Assembly (NCBI GenBank): GCA_007922305.1
Contig: ML677386.1
Span: forward strand, 7,039,802 to 7,103,801
DNA: 64,000 nucleotides
Direction: 5' to 3'
DNA from: Dermatemys mawii
Lineage: Eukaryota; Chordata; Testudines; Dermatemydidae
Within the stretch, counting starts at the first letter, position 1, and each line of letters begins with the position of its first letter. The notes below the pieces were generated by a model. The model was not told the origin of the DNA. It ran no database searches and was given only the letters and a program-made list of their open reading frames with translations. Of the stretch, positions 13,567-34,277 are shown piece by piece. The position numbers and the translations under genes are program-made.

Positions 13567-14207
13567 TGTGACGGAGTCAGACCAGTAGGGTATAGGAGAG
13601 TGCTGGAAGGCAGGTATATCAGCCTCAGGATATGCAGATCCCTGTTCCCTGGATAGCCAAACAAAGTCTACTCCAGGCCAATCAGGAAGCTTCTAGAAAG
13701 GAGTAGAAACAGCTAGCCTAATTGGGACACCTGAAGCCAATCAGGCACTGGCTGAAACCAGTTAAAAACCTCCCAGTTAGTCAGGTGGGGTGTGGGTGTC
13801 AGGAGCTGTGGAAGGAAGTTATGCTGTTGGTGAGACTGAGTGGTGGACAACATATCATACAGAAGGAAGGAGGCCCTGAGGTAAGGGTGAAGTGGAGTTT
13901 GAAGAAGCGGGGACTGCTGTGAGGAAGTAGCCCAGGGAATTGTATTGTGTTTTGTGGATAAAAGGTCAGCCATCTTAGCTGATACTATTAGGGTCCCTGG
14001 GCTGGAGCCCAGAGTAGAGGGCGGGCCAGGGCTCCCCTCTTTTCCACCTTCCATACTGGCCTGTGATGAAGGTAACTCACTAGGCGGTGACTCTTGCCAA
14101 TTATACTGAGAAAGGGAGGTCACTCTGGGGCCTAGATGAGTTTCTGAGGCCCCTAAATCTGCCAGGAAGCGCAGGACCCACAAGTACAAACTTGGAGCTT
14201 TGTCACA
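13567..14207 (+). mobile_element. LTR-like interspersed repeat, complete copy (641 bp)
   Basis: Begins TGTGACGGAG and ends CTTTGTCACA, that is TG...CA termini with short inverted repeats, as in retrovirus-type LTRs. A second copy of the same sequence starts at 63688. No clear flanking duplication (actac / atacc). The antisense open frame inside (13713-14297) has no recognisable domain and runs past the element. Confidence 0.6.
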
Positions 14208-16264
14208 ATACCTATATAACTCAAGATTAAACAAAGTAATCTGGAAACTTTGGGAATACTTTAAAGTGATTGCATATTGGAGATGGTCCTTGTTCAAGTT
14301 TCACTCTCTATATATCATTTTTATGTGTAAGTCTGCATTTCAGAAACACATGAATCTGCTCAACTCTTAACAATCTTGTGTCTGTCATTTGAATTAATTT
14401 CCATTTGATTAAACGGATGCTATCAACTTAAACATCATATGTCGCAAACAAATATCTTTACCTATATAACTTATGAAATGCTAGATTATTAAAAGTGAGA
14501 GAATTTTAAACCTTCAGTTTGCTTGTCACTATTTATGCTCTTCATTTACTTTTTCCATTTCTCTGAGCTTGGGTAACAAGAATGGATCAAGTCTGTGTTT
14601 ATAGTCAGTTTCACTTTCAAATCTGGAGAAGGTTTCAAACATTGCAAGGTAATTATGGTTTATTTTAAAACTACTGTTTTCATTTTTTTTTAAGCTTGTG
14701 GCGACACCACACTAGTCTTAGGTTTTATAAAAGCTTGTTTTTATGAAATATTTATCTCAGGCCAAATCTAAGTGGACATTGTGCCTTTAATATAGTCAGT
14801 TAAAGAATGCTATGTAGTGTATTTATCAAAAGGAAATGTCAGCAAAATTTGATAGTCTGGAAATTAGATAACCAAGATAAATCTGCCCAGTTCTGCGTGC
14901 TCACAACTGCTAGCCTAGATAACACTTCCTGAAGAGAATTAGAAGGACCGTTACACAATGTGATACATTTGGTAGAATCCATTGGTTTTGCTTTCCTTGG
15001 ACTTGCAGAGGGAAGGGAAACTAATATTGAGCCTAGCACAAGCATTCTGTGACATGTTTCCCTATTGCTTGCTTCTCTGAACAGAGCAGCTAATTTTCAC
15101 CGACAACATCAACTATCCACTTTTTTCAAAGTTCAGAATCAGATCAGCAGCTGTGCCAAATTATCACAATTACTGGGCAAAACAGAATTCCACAAACACT
15201 TTGATTTAAAATAAATTAAGGTAAAAGTAGACTGTAACAAAAAGTCTGAGGGGAAAACATCTGTCAGTCAGGTGACCTTTGTAAACAGATGTATTATATA
15301 TTGGAGCAATCTCTTAAAGGAGTCTTGAAAAGGCAAACTTTGAAGTGAGAGCCAGGTTATTTTGTGATAAATACCTTTAAGGGCCTGATTCATAGTTTCA
15401 CTAAAGCCCCTCTACACGGTTCTGGCAAGTTCTGAGCATAAATAAGAATCAGGCCCTTTGACTTTCATGGTTGCTGAAGAAGACCTGAATGGATTATTAA
15501 TGAAAAAACATGGGCCTGCTTCAAGGGTATGGTTCTCTATGTCCTTGGTAATCATTTATACCCATGCAAAGTGGATGTAAAACATTACCGGTCAGTTGCA
15601 CCCATTTTGCACAACTATAAATAGAGCTGGTCAAAACAAGGAACATATTTTTCATGAAATTTGTATGAAAAAAATGTGTCCTTTTTTTCATCCAAAAATT
15701 TTGAAACTGAAAATGTTTCAACCAATTTTAGGTGTAAATGATTGCACAAGGGTCAAGGTAGGGGAGAATCAGAACCAATGACAACTCTGCTGCTAGGGAA
15801 GACCAAAAACGATGGCATTATTGGCCACACTGTTTGGCTCAAATGGCAGCCTATGCTGGAGAGTGGCCCATACCACTTGGGTTTGAGGAAATTGACTAGA
15901 AAGTTCATATTATTGATGCCCACTAAGTATGCTCTATGAGTAAAGTGCAGGCAATTCAGTATTTCCAGCTTTTGTGATTTTATCATGAGTTTCACAAGAT
16001 TGGTGAGGGGCAGAGAAGGTTCACGTTTCATGAAAACTTCTGTATTCCTGGCTTCAAAACTCATGAAATTTCTCTTATTTAAAATGGCCACCATCTCTCA
16101 TTACTTTCATTTTGTCATGGAATGTTATTCCATCCAAGAACCATAACATGATTTGTAAAGACAGGTTGTCATCTTGCAGATGTGCAAATGAAAATACAGG
16201 TCTTTTTTTATGTTTCTCCCCATGCCATAACATAAAAGCACCTCCCAAGTATTCATACAACTAT

Positions 16265-16345
16265 CCTTATAACACTACCGTACTATGAGGTAGAGAAGTA
16301 TTATTATCCCCCATTTTACTGAGGCAGAGCAAAATTAAGTGTCAC
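16265..16345 (+). mobile_element. Old SINE tail
   Basis: 'tattattatcccccatttta' and 'ctgaggcagagc' match the MIR-type tail seen at 21790-21845 and 60280-60315. Confidence 0.4.
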
Positions 16346-16352
16346 AGGTCCA

Positions 16353-16644
16353 CAGGGCCGGCACTACCTATTAGGCGACCTAGGCAGTCGCCTGGGGCAG
16401 TGGTATTTGGAGGGCAGCTTTTCGCCCCCCTCGGCGGCAATTCGGTGGCAGCTCAACGACTTGTTCTCTGTCCTAGTGTCCGCCGAACTGCCACTGAAAT
16501 GACGGTGGCATGGACAGCTGGCACCGAATAGCCGCCGAACCTTCAGCAGGAGCTCAACAACTTGACGGAGGCCAGAACGCCCTGCCGCCGGCCCCCCTCT
16601 CCTGCGCTTGCCGCCTAGGGCGGCAAAATACTTGGCCAGCCCTG
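16353..16644. mobile_element. hAT-type MITE (292 bp)
   Basis: Terminal inverted repeats CAGGGCCGGC and GCCAGCCCTG with a perfect 8-bp duplication caggtcca (16345-16352 and 16645-16652). The interior 'ttaggcgacctaggcagtcg' resembles 'ttaggtgaactaggcggttg' of the 10760 element, so both belong to one family. Confidence 0.93.
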
Positions 16645-17624
16645 CAGGTCCAAGATCCCTCAAGAAGTCTGAGGGGAGAGCTGGAAGTAGAATGCAGTTC
16701 TTCTGAATCCCATTGCAGAGCCTTAACCACATGACAATCCTTCCCCTCCTAAGGTTACACATGAAGTTTGTGGTAGACAGTCAGGAATAGAACCCCAGTT
16801 TCCTGACACCCAGACCATTCTCCCTCCCTGTATGCAACGCAAACACAATATCTCTTTAAAATAACTTTTAAAACTAGTTTTTGCAATTAAAACTAGAACA
16901 CACTCTCCAGACCCAAGACTTAATATATTTTCGGCTGCTGCTGATGCTCATGGTTTACAAAATCCCTTAAACTAACAAGGTGGTGCATACTTCTCTGCTA
17001 ATTATTTCATATTGTGTCAGTGCCCTTCACTTTTGAACAGTGCTTATTAGTACTAACCCTGTTAAATATGTAGGGGGGTGAGGCCCCCCGAATATCACTG
17101 TGTCTCATAAAGAAATTGCATCTAGAGTCACTCAAGCTGGTATATAAAATAAAATATACCTTCCTGCACTAACTAATCCCCAAGGGGAGATTAACCCTGA
17201 GAGAGGGCAGTTAAACTTGCTTCCACTGAGCTCTCCTTTGGGCTTTGTCACCTGGTGGGAGCAGCTTTATGTTGTTGTGGTCCATATGCACCATGCGGAT
17301 AGAGGCAGATATATGCTGATTTAAGGCAGTTTCTGATTCAATGCCATATTAAAGTCAATTTCTGTTCTAGCTACACAGTGCCCTTGAGCATGTGCCTCTC
17401 ACCTTGTAGGCAGAAGTGGGCCCTTTGAACCCCTAATGGAGAGGAGGTTTCTCCCACTTTCTGGAAAGGAAGCTTTATGTTTTATCAAAAGGGCACATAA
17501 ATATACATTAAAATAATTCTTGTCATCCTTCCATTATCTTTAAGGACGTATGGTTTATCACTCCACCAACAATGATGGTAAGAAATTATGACACTTCTTT
17601 TTGTGAGCATTCATTTATTATTAC

Positions 17625-17880
17625 TATTGGTATTAAGGTAGCACCTAGTGGCTCCACCATCTTGGGGCCTGTGCCCTCAGTATGTTTGGTGCTGTACAAA
17701 CTCACAATGAGAGAGAGAATTCCCATCCCAAAGATCTTAGGGAAAGGAAGAGAAGGGAAAGGGAGGCATAGAGAAGTGAAGTGACTGGCCCAAGGTCTTA
17801 CAGCAGGACAGCTGTGACTAGAACCCAGGCTTTCTAATTGCCAGTTCAGCATCTGAGCCATGAGACTACACTGCCCAAGA
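17625..17880 (+). mobile_element. MIR-like SINE relic
   Basis: 'tatgtttggtgctgtacaaa', 'gagaagtgaagtgactggcc' and 'caaggtcttacagcagg' are in the same order as at 710-960. Confidence 0.6.
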
Positions 17881-19144
17881 CAGCCTGTCTCCGTACATTC
17901 AGACAAAGATGGGTCAAATTAATAACAGATTAATTTTGTCATTAGCAGAGTTCCATGTGTGTTATTGCTTATGTAGAAGCCATGTTCCTCACAGTGACAT
18001 TTGCAGACTGCTCTTCTGCTGTGGTATATTACACATCTCAGGAAAAACTCCAATGAAATGGACTGTATGTGGGAATCAATCCTCTTAAAGTTAAGTCAAA
18101 GTATCTCATTTAATGATAAGTTTGGGGAGGAGGCTTCATAATTTAGTGTTACAAATCACCACTTGCAATGATACTTTGACTATTTGCGTTCTGGACATGT
18201 TCTTCTTTGCAGATAGGGCCTGATCTGATCCAGTTGAAGACGATGGGAGTATCTCCATTGTCTTCAGTGGACTTTGAATCAGGCCAGTAATGATCAGCCA
18301 CATTCTGCTATAAAAGATCAGAATGGAAATGATTTCTTAGATTTTTTTCAAAAGCTCATTGCAGCTTGCAGGCATGCCAGTTAGTACAAACTGTAACTCA
18401 GTTACGCTACCTTGGCATTAAAGGCAAAATTCACCACTGGCACAATGGGGGCTTGACTCCACTGTTCTCAGATATCATGGCAATAAGTATAGTGCAAGTA
18501 TTTTGAAATAATAATAGATTTGATAGCTAGACATATATTAAAGTCTTTGGAGTTGCAATCACTTATACCATCAACCGGATTTAGTCTCATATGCCTAATA
18601 AAACTCCCTCTTCTTCTACGGTGGAAGTTTTGCTTTTATTCGGTTTTAATTTGAGAAGATCACTTTTTATGGCTACACATGAAGGATTTGGCCACAGATG
18701 CCCATTCTGGCATGCCTGGTGCACCCAAAATGCCCACTAACTCCAAGGAGAATTTGGGAATGTAAGAAATGACAACCTGAGTCCCTAAAGGTTCCATGTA
18801 TCAAACAGGAGGATGCCTGAATTGACCCTTTCCAGAGAATTACATGTTTATATACACCACAAAATGACTGTACAGATAATACTCAAACTTTCCACAGAAG
18901 TTCACTTGTGGGGTAAGATAAGCATTTGCTGTGTCAACCCCAAAGATCAATCATTCAGAAAGCTAAGAGATAATGAAAAGTATAAGAAGGGATTAACATC
19001 AGAGAAGTGCTTTTCCATCCTTTCTTGCAACTTTGAGTCCTGTCCCCGCTTCCCCTAATCGCTTACTGTAGTATGTCAGATCTTTGATTGGACATTGATG
19101 GCAAAATTGGAGCATATTGTTTTGGAGAGTAAACATATCTTTTT

Positions 19145-19837
19145 CATTATCATTAATAATATTTATTTTGGAAAAATATTTTAAAAATGAATTTCTTCAT
19201 TAACAAAACAGTAAAAAAAACACCTCAAATAACATTTGCACAATATTCCATAAATACATTTATATACAAAAAAATATAGTCACATAGACCCGAAGTGCCT
19301 TTGTACATATTTACCAAAAAATTTAAATTATAAAAAATGAACATCACAAAATACTCAAGCTTTACAATTATCATGAAAATATTTTTACAGATTCAAAAAA
19401 ATAACACACTTTTTTTCACCTAGTAAAAACACATTTTAGTATCAAAAAAGACATTAAAGGCAGTGTTTGTGTCTCTAATTCAAGAAAAGTCTGGCTCGTA
19501 AGAATCCAAAATATACACTTCACGCAGTGCATGCTTCTTATGTAGTAATTAAGTCCCTTCATTTAAATATATATAGAAAAGCAACTGACTATAGTGCAAT
19601 GATAAAATTCATAAAGGCAGTGCAACAGTTATTCTTGAACACAGATCCTTGCCTAGTGTCCATCTTGTTTTTTTGCAGTTACTTTGCTAACTTCAGTAGA
19701 GAACCAGCTCAGCCTGAATTTAGTTTCTCAGCAGCAGTCAGTGAAGGAATCTATCTCCCTTTCCTCTTTCAGCAGCATTCATTGGGGCATATCTCCTTTG
19801 AAATTGTTTTGAACAACTTTGCCATATCACTTCCATT
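19145..19837 (-). other. DLL1: DLL1 3' untranslated region
   Basis: About 690 nt of A/T-rich sequence between the stop and a canonical AATAAA on the minus strand at 19162-19167. The stretch around 19225-19275 resembles the conserved end of vertebrate DLL1 3' UTRs as I remember them (TATAAATGTATTTATGG-like). No repeats interrupt it. Confidence 0.75.
19162..19167 (-). terminator. DLL1: Polyadenylation signal AATAAA of DLL1
   Basis: TTTATT on the plus strand, read as AATAAA on the gene strand, about 670 nt after the stop, within a T/A-rich block. Cleavage is expected 10-30 nt further on, near 19135-19150. Confidence 0.65.
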
Positions 19838-28159
<8,322 letters not shown>

Positions 28160-28955
28160 TTTGGAGAGTAGGGTTCTTTTCTTCTTGCCCCCTTTCTTTC
28201 CTTCCTTTCTTTCACAGGCGAAAACAAAAGTGTCTCTGGAGAAAACTGGGCAGGAGAAGCCTCTTGTCCCAGTGGAGTTCGTGTTAAATTTTACCTCTTT
28301 TAAGAGTCTCTCTCTCTCCCTCCTTCTCTTTTCCGGTGATGCTCTTAGGGACGCCCTTTCGGGGACTGACAGCTCTTCTGGGTGGCAGAAAAGGGGACAG
28401 ACTGTTTTAAGACTGATACGCTAAACAACTTTTTCTTCCCTTTCTCTTCCAATCCACGATTTTTCTCCTTTCGCCTCAAGCTTCTTCCTCCTCCAGCCAA
28501 AACGGAAAAAAAAAAAGCCACTTAATTCCCAAAGGAGGCAGAGAAAAGGCTTCCCGTGGAAGATTAAAAATCAGCGATCTGGAAATCCCTGTAGACTCGG
28601 AGGAGGAAGCGATAATTCCCGTTGCCTTCAAATGAGCAGGGCGAGAGAGAGGGTTTGTGTGTTATCTGCGTGTGCAGAGCTGGTCCCTCGCAGAGCAGGG
28701 GCTGGGAAGTGTCAAACAGCAGCAACAATTTGCAGATCGCGTTGGACTCTTATCCCCTGCCCGCAAGATGCAATGATCGGTCTCGTTATTTCTTGTGGTC
28801 TTTTTTTTTTTTAAGGAATCCAAGCCAATAATAATAATAATAATCAGATAATGTCTTAATGGAAGCGAACTGAGCGCGCCCGTATGTGCTCCTGGGTCTC
28901 TCCTTGCGTGTGTATGATCTTTGCTGTGCTTCTCTCCGAACGTAAAGCACTATGG
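28160..28955 (-). other. DLL1: DLL1 5' untranslated region (predicted)
   Basis: Sequence between the ATG and the expected start site below the TATA-like box. Rich in purines and short pyrimidine tracts on the gene strand. The exact 5' end cannot be fixed from sequence. About 800 nt would be long for this gene, so a more proximal start is also possible. Confidence 0.45.
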
Positions 28956-28983
28956 ATCTGCCTCTCATCAGGCGCCTGCCTCC

Positions 28984-28990
28984 CTTATAT
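28984..28990 (-). promoter_or_regulatory. DLL1: TATA-like box of the DLL1 promoter
   Basis: ATATAAG on the gene strand, set in GC-rich sequence (GGCGGG before, GGGAGG after). It is the only good TATA match near the gene's 5' end and would place initiation near 28955-28960. Confidence 0.5.
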
Positions 28991-29010
28991 CCCGCCGGCC
29001 GCCTGCATGG

Positions 29011-29026
29011 CTAATGAGATGCAAAT
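29011..29026 (+). promoter_or_regulatory. Octamer (POU) motif upstream of the DLL1 TATA box
   Basis: CTAATGAGATGCAAAT contains a perfect octamer ATGCAAAT (29019-29026) beside a TAAT homeodomain core, about 30 bp upstream of the TATA-like box. Delta-1 is a known target of POU (Brn) factors acting with proneural bHLH proteins; action at this site is inference. Confidence 0.45.
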
Positions 29027-29979
29027 GAGCAGCCCCCCAATCTGGCCAGAGCTGTCACAAAGGAGCCACTTTTCCAGACCCTCCTCTCAATGGATCGCCA
29101 AATGGTCAGTGAGCTGTAAAATGTGCAATCCTCCTCCTCCTCCTTTACCCCTTTCCCCTCCTGCTCTCACCAAACACGCTCATTTACATTCCTACAAATT
29201 TGGTAACCGCAAGAATCCCCCTTCTGCTCTGGGGAGATGGTAACACCCTCTCGCGACATGCACAGGAAGGCAGAGAGCAACACACCCCAGCAAGAAAACG
29301 AGCTCCAAGCACTGAGATCTATAATTACCTCTTGAAATGTGTAAAGCACCACTGTGCCCCCCAAAAGTAAGTTGTTAGCGATAATGTACATTTTCAGAGC
29401 TATCCTTTAGCTTAAAGAGGGGCTGTGGTGTCATCTTGACATACAGGAGAAATCTGATCCCTTTACATTCACACCATCTTCCCCATGGTATAATTTGGAT
29501 CATTAAAAAAAAAGCTCACGAATATATTTGTGGGATCAGAGAAGGGCTTTGGTGTTCTTCTTCCGGTTTTTTAAAGCCAGGCTACATTCAGGGAGTATGC
29601 TAAAGGGACTAAAATAGCCCTACCGGGGCAGGGGGAGAGAATCTAGTGTTTCAAAGTTTGCAAGCTGGAAGGGGCAGGATGCTTACTGTGATCGATCATT
29701 ATTCTGGATACACTACAGAGGTTTTCGTAGCGAAGGAAAACTGGGAAGAGCCATGTGTTAAATTTCAGGGGGTGGGCAGACATTTGGTTTTTTTAAAATA
29801 TCTCTCTGTCTCTCCTAGCTGAGAATGGTTTGCGAAAAGCTGAAGGAAGCAGTTAGCAAAGCCCATTTGAGTCCCATATCCCTATATTATTATTATCAGC
29901 CTCCTCATCAACCTCTCTCCCTTTTTTTCCCCCCTCCTTCAGCTTAGTAAAAAGTGAGTTTGGTGTGTGTCGTTCGCGT

Positions 29980-30110
29980 GGCTGTCATTAAGGCAGTTTG
30001 TTATTGTGCGAGGGCTGAATCAGTTGGCTCTTTGTGCTCTCAGCTGTATGGTAATGTAGACAGCACCTGCTCCCTGCACAATGCAAGGGAGAGAAAGAGC
30101 TCCCCTCGGC
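29980..30110. promoter_or_regulatory. Candidate proneural enhancer: three E-boxes with SOX-like sites
   Basis: CAGTTG (30021-30026), CAGCTG (30041-30046) and CACCTG (30064-30069) lie about 20 bp apart, flanked by ATTGTG (30003-30008) and CACAATG (30077-30083) SOX-type cores. The block is about 1.9 kb upstream of the DLL1 ATG in repeat-free DNA. Mammalian Dll1 has conserved neural enhancers within a few kb upstream; whether this is one of them needs alignment. Confidence 0.4.
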
Positions 30111-33100
30111 GCACGCTACTGCCTCTACAACAATGTCCGCACATTTTTTTAAAAAAGAAACCCCGTCCAGCACCCCCTCTCCCGTATTAAAAACAACAAC
30201 AACTTTACACCAACAGCCAACTTCTTATTTTTTTACACGTCCATCGGACACTAGAACTTTTGTTTCGATTTTAAAAACACGGCCAGGAGTTTACTGGTGA
30301 GGGGAGGACCTCTCACTGCGAAATTTCTTAGAATGGCTGAAAGTGAAAGATAAAAAGTTTGCAGGCGACTTTGGGATATAACTTGGAGACAAGTTTTCAC
30401 TTTGGTTTGGGCCCTTTTCAAGCACCTAGATAGGCGCAGGCGGATTCATTAGGATGCAAGGTGTAACTGTGTAAATGTCATTTTAATTGTAACACAGCAT
30501 TTCAGCACAGATTAAGCTTGTGTGCAAAGGAGAGGATTTGGCTACAATAACCTCACTGTAGGTATGCCGTGCTAAAAGCCTTGTTATAGCTACTTTATTG
30601 GGCTGAAACGTGCATTTGCATGGCAAAATGTGACTTTCATTGAAGCAGATGTCTTGATCACAAATTATCTTACAATGCACTGGAAAAAATTCTCAACCAC
30701 GTCTTAAAGTAAAATCACTGGTTAATACCAATTAAAAGAAAATCACTAATGAGTGCATTCAGCCTAGCACATCCTGGCTATTACACGACTGTAACTACAC
30801 GTCCCAATGCAGCATAGCCCTTTTCCTCTGCTGGCACCAAAACCAAGTATCTGTGTCATTTAAACAAGTATCAAAATATTCTCAACCTTTCACCTTTTAA
30901 ATCTCCTTTGTTTAAATATAACTTTGGTCAAAAGTATAATTTATGCCCAAATATCCCCACTCGCACCATAATAAAATCTTATGTGCACAGGAATGTTTGC
31001 TTTTAAACTACAGGTACTTCTGGGATAATCAGTTTTAAACGTAGGATCTTGTCCTGCAGTCTCCCATTAACATCATGGGAATTTTGCCTGAGTAAAGACG
31101 GCTGGATCGGGCCCATTAGGTATATTCGTGCCTAAAGAATACAAATCCACCTACACGTTCACCTCCTTTAAGTAAGGAACATGTGGGTATGTTAACAGAG
31201 AATATTGAAGAGCAGCGCTAGATTTAACTTGTAAATTACTCTTGCCACCTAGCGTCAACATCTTTTTTAATGACTTGTCACTGCCTCTGAAACTTTGCTG
31301 CAGCCTCTTTTCCCTAGGAAAGCAAATCTGGTTCATACAGGTTTTCCGGGCACGGGGGAGGGGAACATATATTTACAGTTGGGGTCGTCTGTAGACTGAG
31401 GTTAGAAGTGATGTATCACCACAAATCTTCTAATCTGGGAGAGAGAGAAAGTTCTTTCATTTGCATCGCTGTTTAAAAAACTGTAAATAAAAAGTTACAC
31501 GCGCAAGGGCTTAAACCTACAAAAAAAACTTGCCCCAAATCTTTAACATCACCCTTCAGTATCAAGTATTTGTTAAATTGACGTGGCACAGATTTCTCGA
31601 TTACTGCTGCAAAGCGTAACTGAAAGGCGTCGTAAAATCCATCAGAATCCTGCCCAATGCACTTATTCTTTTCCAACTTAATTTATGCCACGCGATTCTG
31701 TGTTGGGGAAATCAAGCAGAAAGCTCCTCTTTTTTTGCTTTTTTCCCCCCTCTCCCTCTCTCTTTCAGATGCCGGGCTAACGGGGAGACTGTTTAACTTA
31801 AGTGTTTCTATAGTAGGCTGTTGTAGTTTAACTCCTGCCCACCAGTAGCTGGGACGAACAAAGGAGGGACTCGAGGTCTAACTATTCATCCTTTCTCTGC
31901 ACTTTAATTTTCATTCATTTTAAAGACAAGGGGAGCCCTTAGGGATTCGAGCTGAAGGGGGATGATACGCCTTTAGACGCGATCAACCCCCTAGCCAGCC
32001 ATCTGCTCCTAACCAAATGGCGTTTTTTCACTCCCAACTGCATGTCTCTATACTCCTCTCACACTTACATACCCAACCCAGAGCCCCCCCAAATGCAGAG
32101 GCAGCTTACGTTGAAGTATGTTAAACAGACTTTCGGTGGCATGGCCACAGCAGCCAAAGTCCTGAGGTTGGAGGGAGGTAATAAATCCTCACCTTCCTCG
32201 CTAAGAAAATGCTGAAACCCACTTTTAAATACTTTTTGATAACTCAGCAAATATACAGTACAAAGTCAGGCTCATTAAGGAGCGGAAGACACCCCGGACA
32301 TTGGCAATGGGGCTGGAAGGAAAAATTTCCCTGCAAATAGGATTTTGGTCATTCAAGCGAATCTCGTGTAGGCACCTTGCTTTTTCGAATGACGTATTAG
32401 AAAACGAGTTCAATAAAGTAGAGAGCAGAATGCATGTACGCGGTTTAAACATGTAGGACTAAAAGATTGAGCATTATCGTTAAACAGTTCTCTAGAGCTG
32501 AGATCTTGTATTGTCTCAAGCGGAGAATGAATACTGTATATTTGAATTGATAGCATCCTGTAATGACAGGCTCCCTCTTCCCTTGCAAGAATTACAGCCC
32601 AACCACAGAACAACAAAGCTGAAAACTTCCAATCAGTCAAATCATCTTTTATTTATAACCAGGCAAGATTATAGACATAGTCATTACATGGTGTCCATTA
32701 ATTCGGCTTAGTAAAACGCATCAGTTTCTACAGGATACTGCTTATTCACCGGCTTGTATTTTGATAGAAATGTATAAAGCATAGCCATATGGTGCATGTC
32801 GACATATGCATGCATACGTGTATGTGTGTAGTTATGTGAAGCTGATTGGGTATAATATTTTAAATGGGTATAAATTATTTACGTAGGTGTGTGTAGATGA
32901 TACGTATACTACATATCCGCTGACATGCTAATACACAGAACTATTTAACAGACAAGTATATTTATAATGCATCAGAAGGTCCAGAATGGCTAGGTAAAAC
33001 AGATGCAATAGCACATAAGAGCGTATTCATACTTTATGGCAACGGGGGTAAGGGTAAGTGTATGTGACTGGAAATAGTCCCAAATAAACTACTGGCCTCA

Positions 33101-34210
33101 ACGCAGTTCGATGGTGCCTTTTCTGATACGGTAAGCAGGACGTAATGAGTATTATATCTCTCCTTCTACACTTTTCTGATCTGCAAAACTTAAACTCAGC
33201 CGCCTACTCACTAGGAAGTGGCAGACCAGGCGCTGGTGTGGGAAAAGATGGTTTTCCCCCCGAGTGTTACGCAATGCAAGCTTTTCCTGTAACCCAGTCC
33301 TGTATAAAAAATAGGTTGGGTGGGGAGAAGGGAAGGGGAAGAAGGGAATGTATTACAATAAAACAATTATGGGGGGAATATGATTGCGCTGTATTTTCTG
33401 CTGGATATTCGCATGGTTTTATGTGTGAGGGGGATTAAGAAGTTTAGCACGAAGGTTTGCAGAAAGTTGCAAAGGCATGTGCTGATTAGAATAAGAAAGG
33501 GCCAGTCGCGTGGCTCAGCTGGCACACAGAGAGACCAGATGATAGATAAGCAGCTCGGTAGCTTCTCCCTCCTCCTCCCCCATCCCCCTTTTTCAAATCG
33601 CAAATCATCTGCTCTGGCCCTATCCCTCATTTTCATAACAAAGGTTGTGTGTTTACCTGTGATCCTAGAACCGACAGGGCATTCCTTTGTCTCCAGATCA
33701 GATTACTGCAGCCAGCTGCTCTTCAGCCCTTTCCTGTGAAAATCCGAAAGTGGCCCCTATATATGTTTTACTGACTGAACATGGGGCGGGGGAGAGGAAC
33801 CTTTGTCCTTTGCTCTGCCTGTTTGTTTGGTTGTTGGCTTGTGTCCGACTCTATTTTGGCTGTGGGAAACTGTGATGAGGAAAGTTGGTGACTATTCTTT
33901 GTGTGTGTCTGTGTGTGCGCGCGCGTGCGTGCTGTTGCTGATATTTCAAAATGGCAAGGATTATTGGTTGAATATTCTTGCGAGGGCTGAGGTCAGTCGC
34001 GTGCCGATGTCTGCCAGGGGAACATCTGCCGGTTCCTGAGGGCAAATTTAGCAAATGTGGTGTGCTCAGGATTACACATACCTCCGGGCTATCAGAGAAA
34101 TAACAAAACCAAACACACACAAAAAGCACGACAATAGAGTGGCCCATCTCCCCCAGCAACAGATTGCCATCGATCCCCAAAAAGAGAAGCCAGTGTGACC
34201 TGCTCCGGAC

Positions 34211-34211
34211 A

Positions 34212-34276
<65 letters not shown>

Positions 34277-34277
34277 A
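34211..34277 (+). repeat. Compound microsatellite (TC)n(AC)n(AG)n
   Basis: TC tract, AC tract, then AG tract. The outer TC and AG tracts are complementary, so the unit can fold into a hairpin with the AC run as loop. Confidence 0.93.

Larger units (their letters stand above)
1..19144. other. Gene-free 3' flank of DLL1
   Basis: No exon-like open frame with flanking splice signals and no RNA gene was recognised. Besides the repeats listed separately, the stretches 961-2100, 2713-6040, 7371-9690, 11110-12180, 14208-16350 and 16653-19144 are ordinary A/T-rich sequence with occasional old SINE tails. Confidence 0.6.

Noticed and set aside
13713..14297. 194-codon open frame, minus strand
   Set aside because: Lies mostly inside the LTR-like repeat on its antisense strand and runs past its end; Ser/Pro/Leu-rich, no domain.
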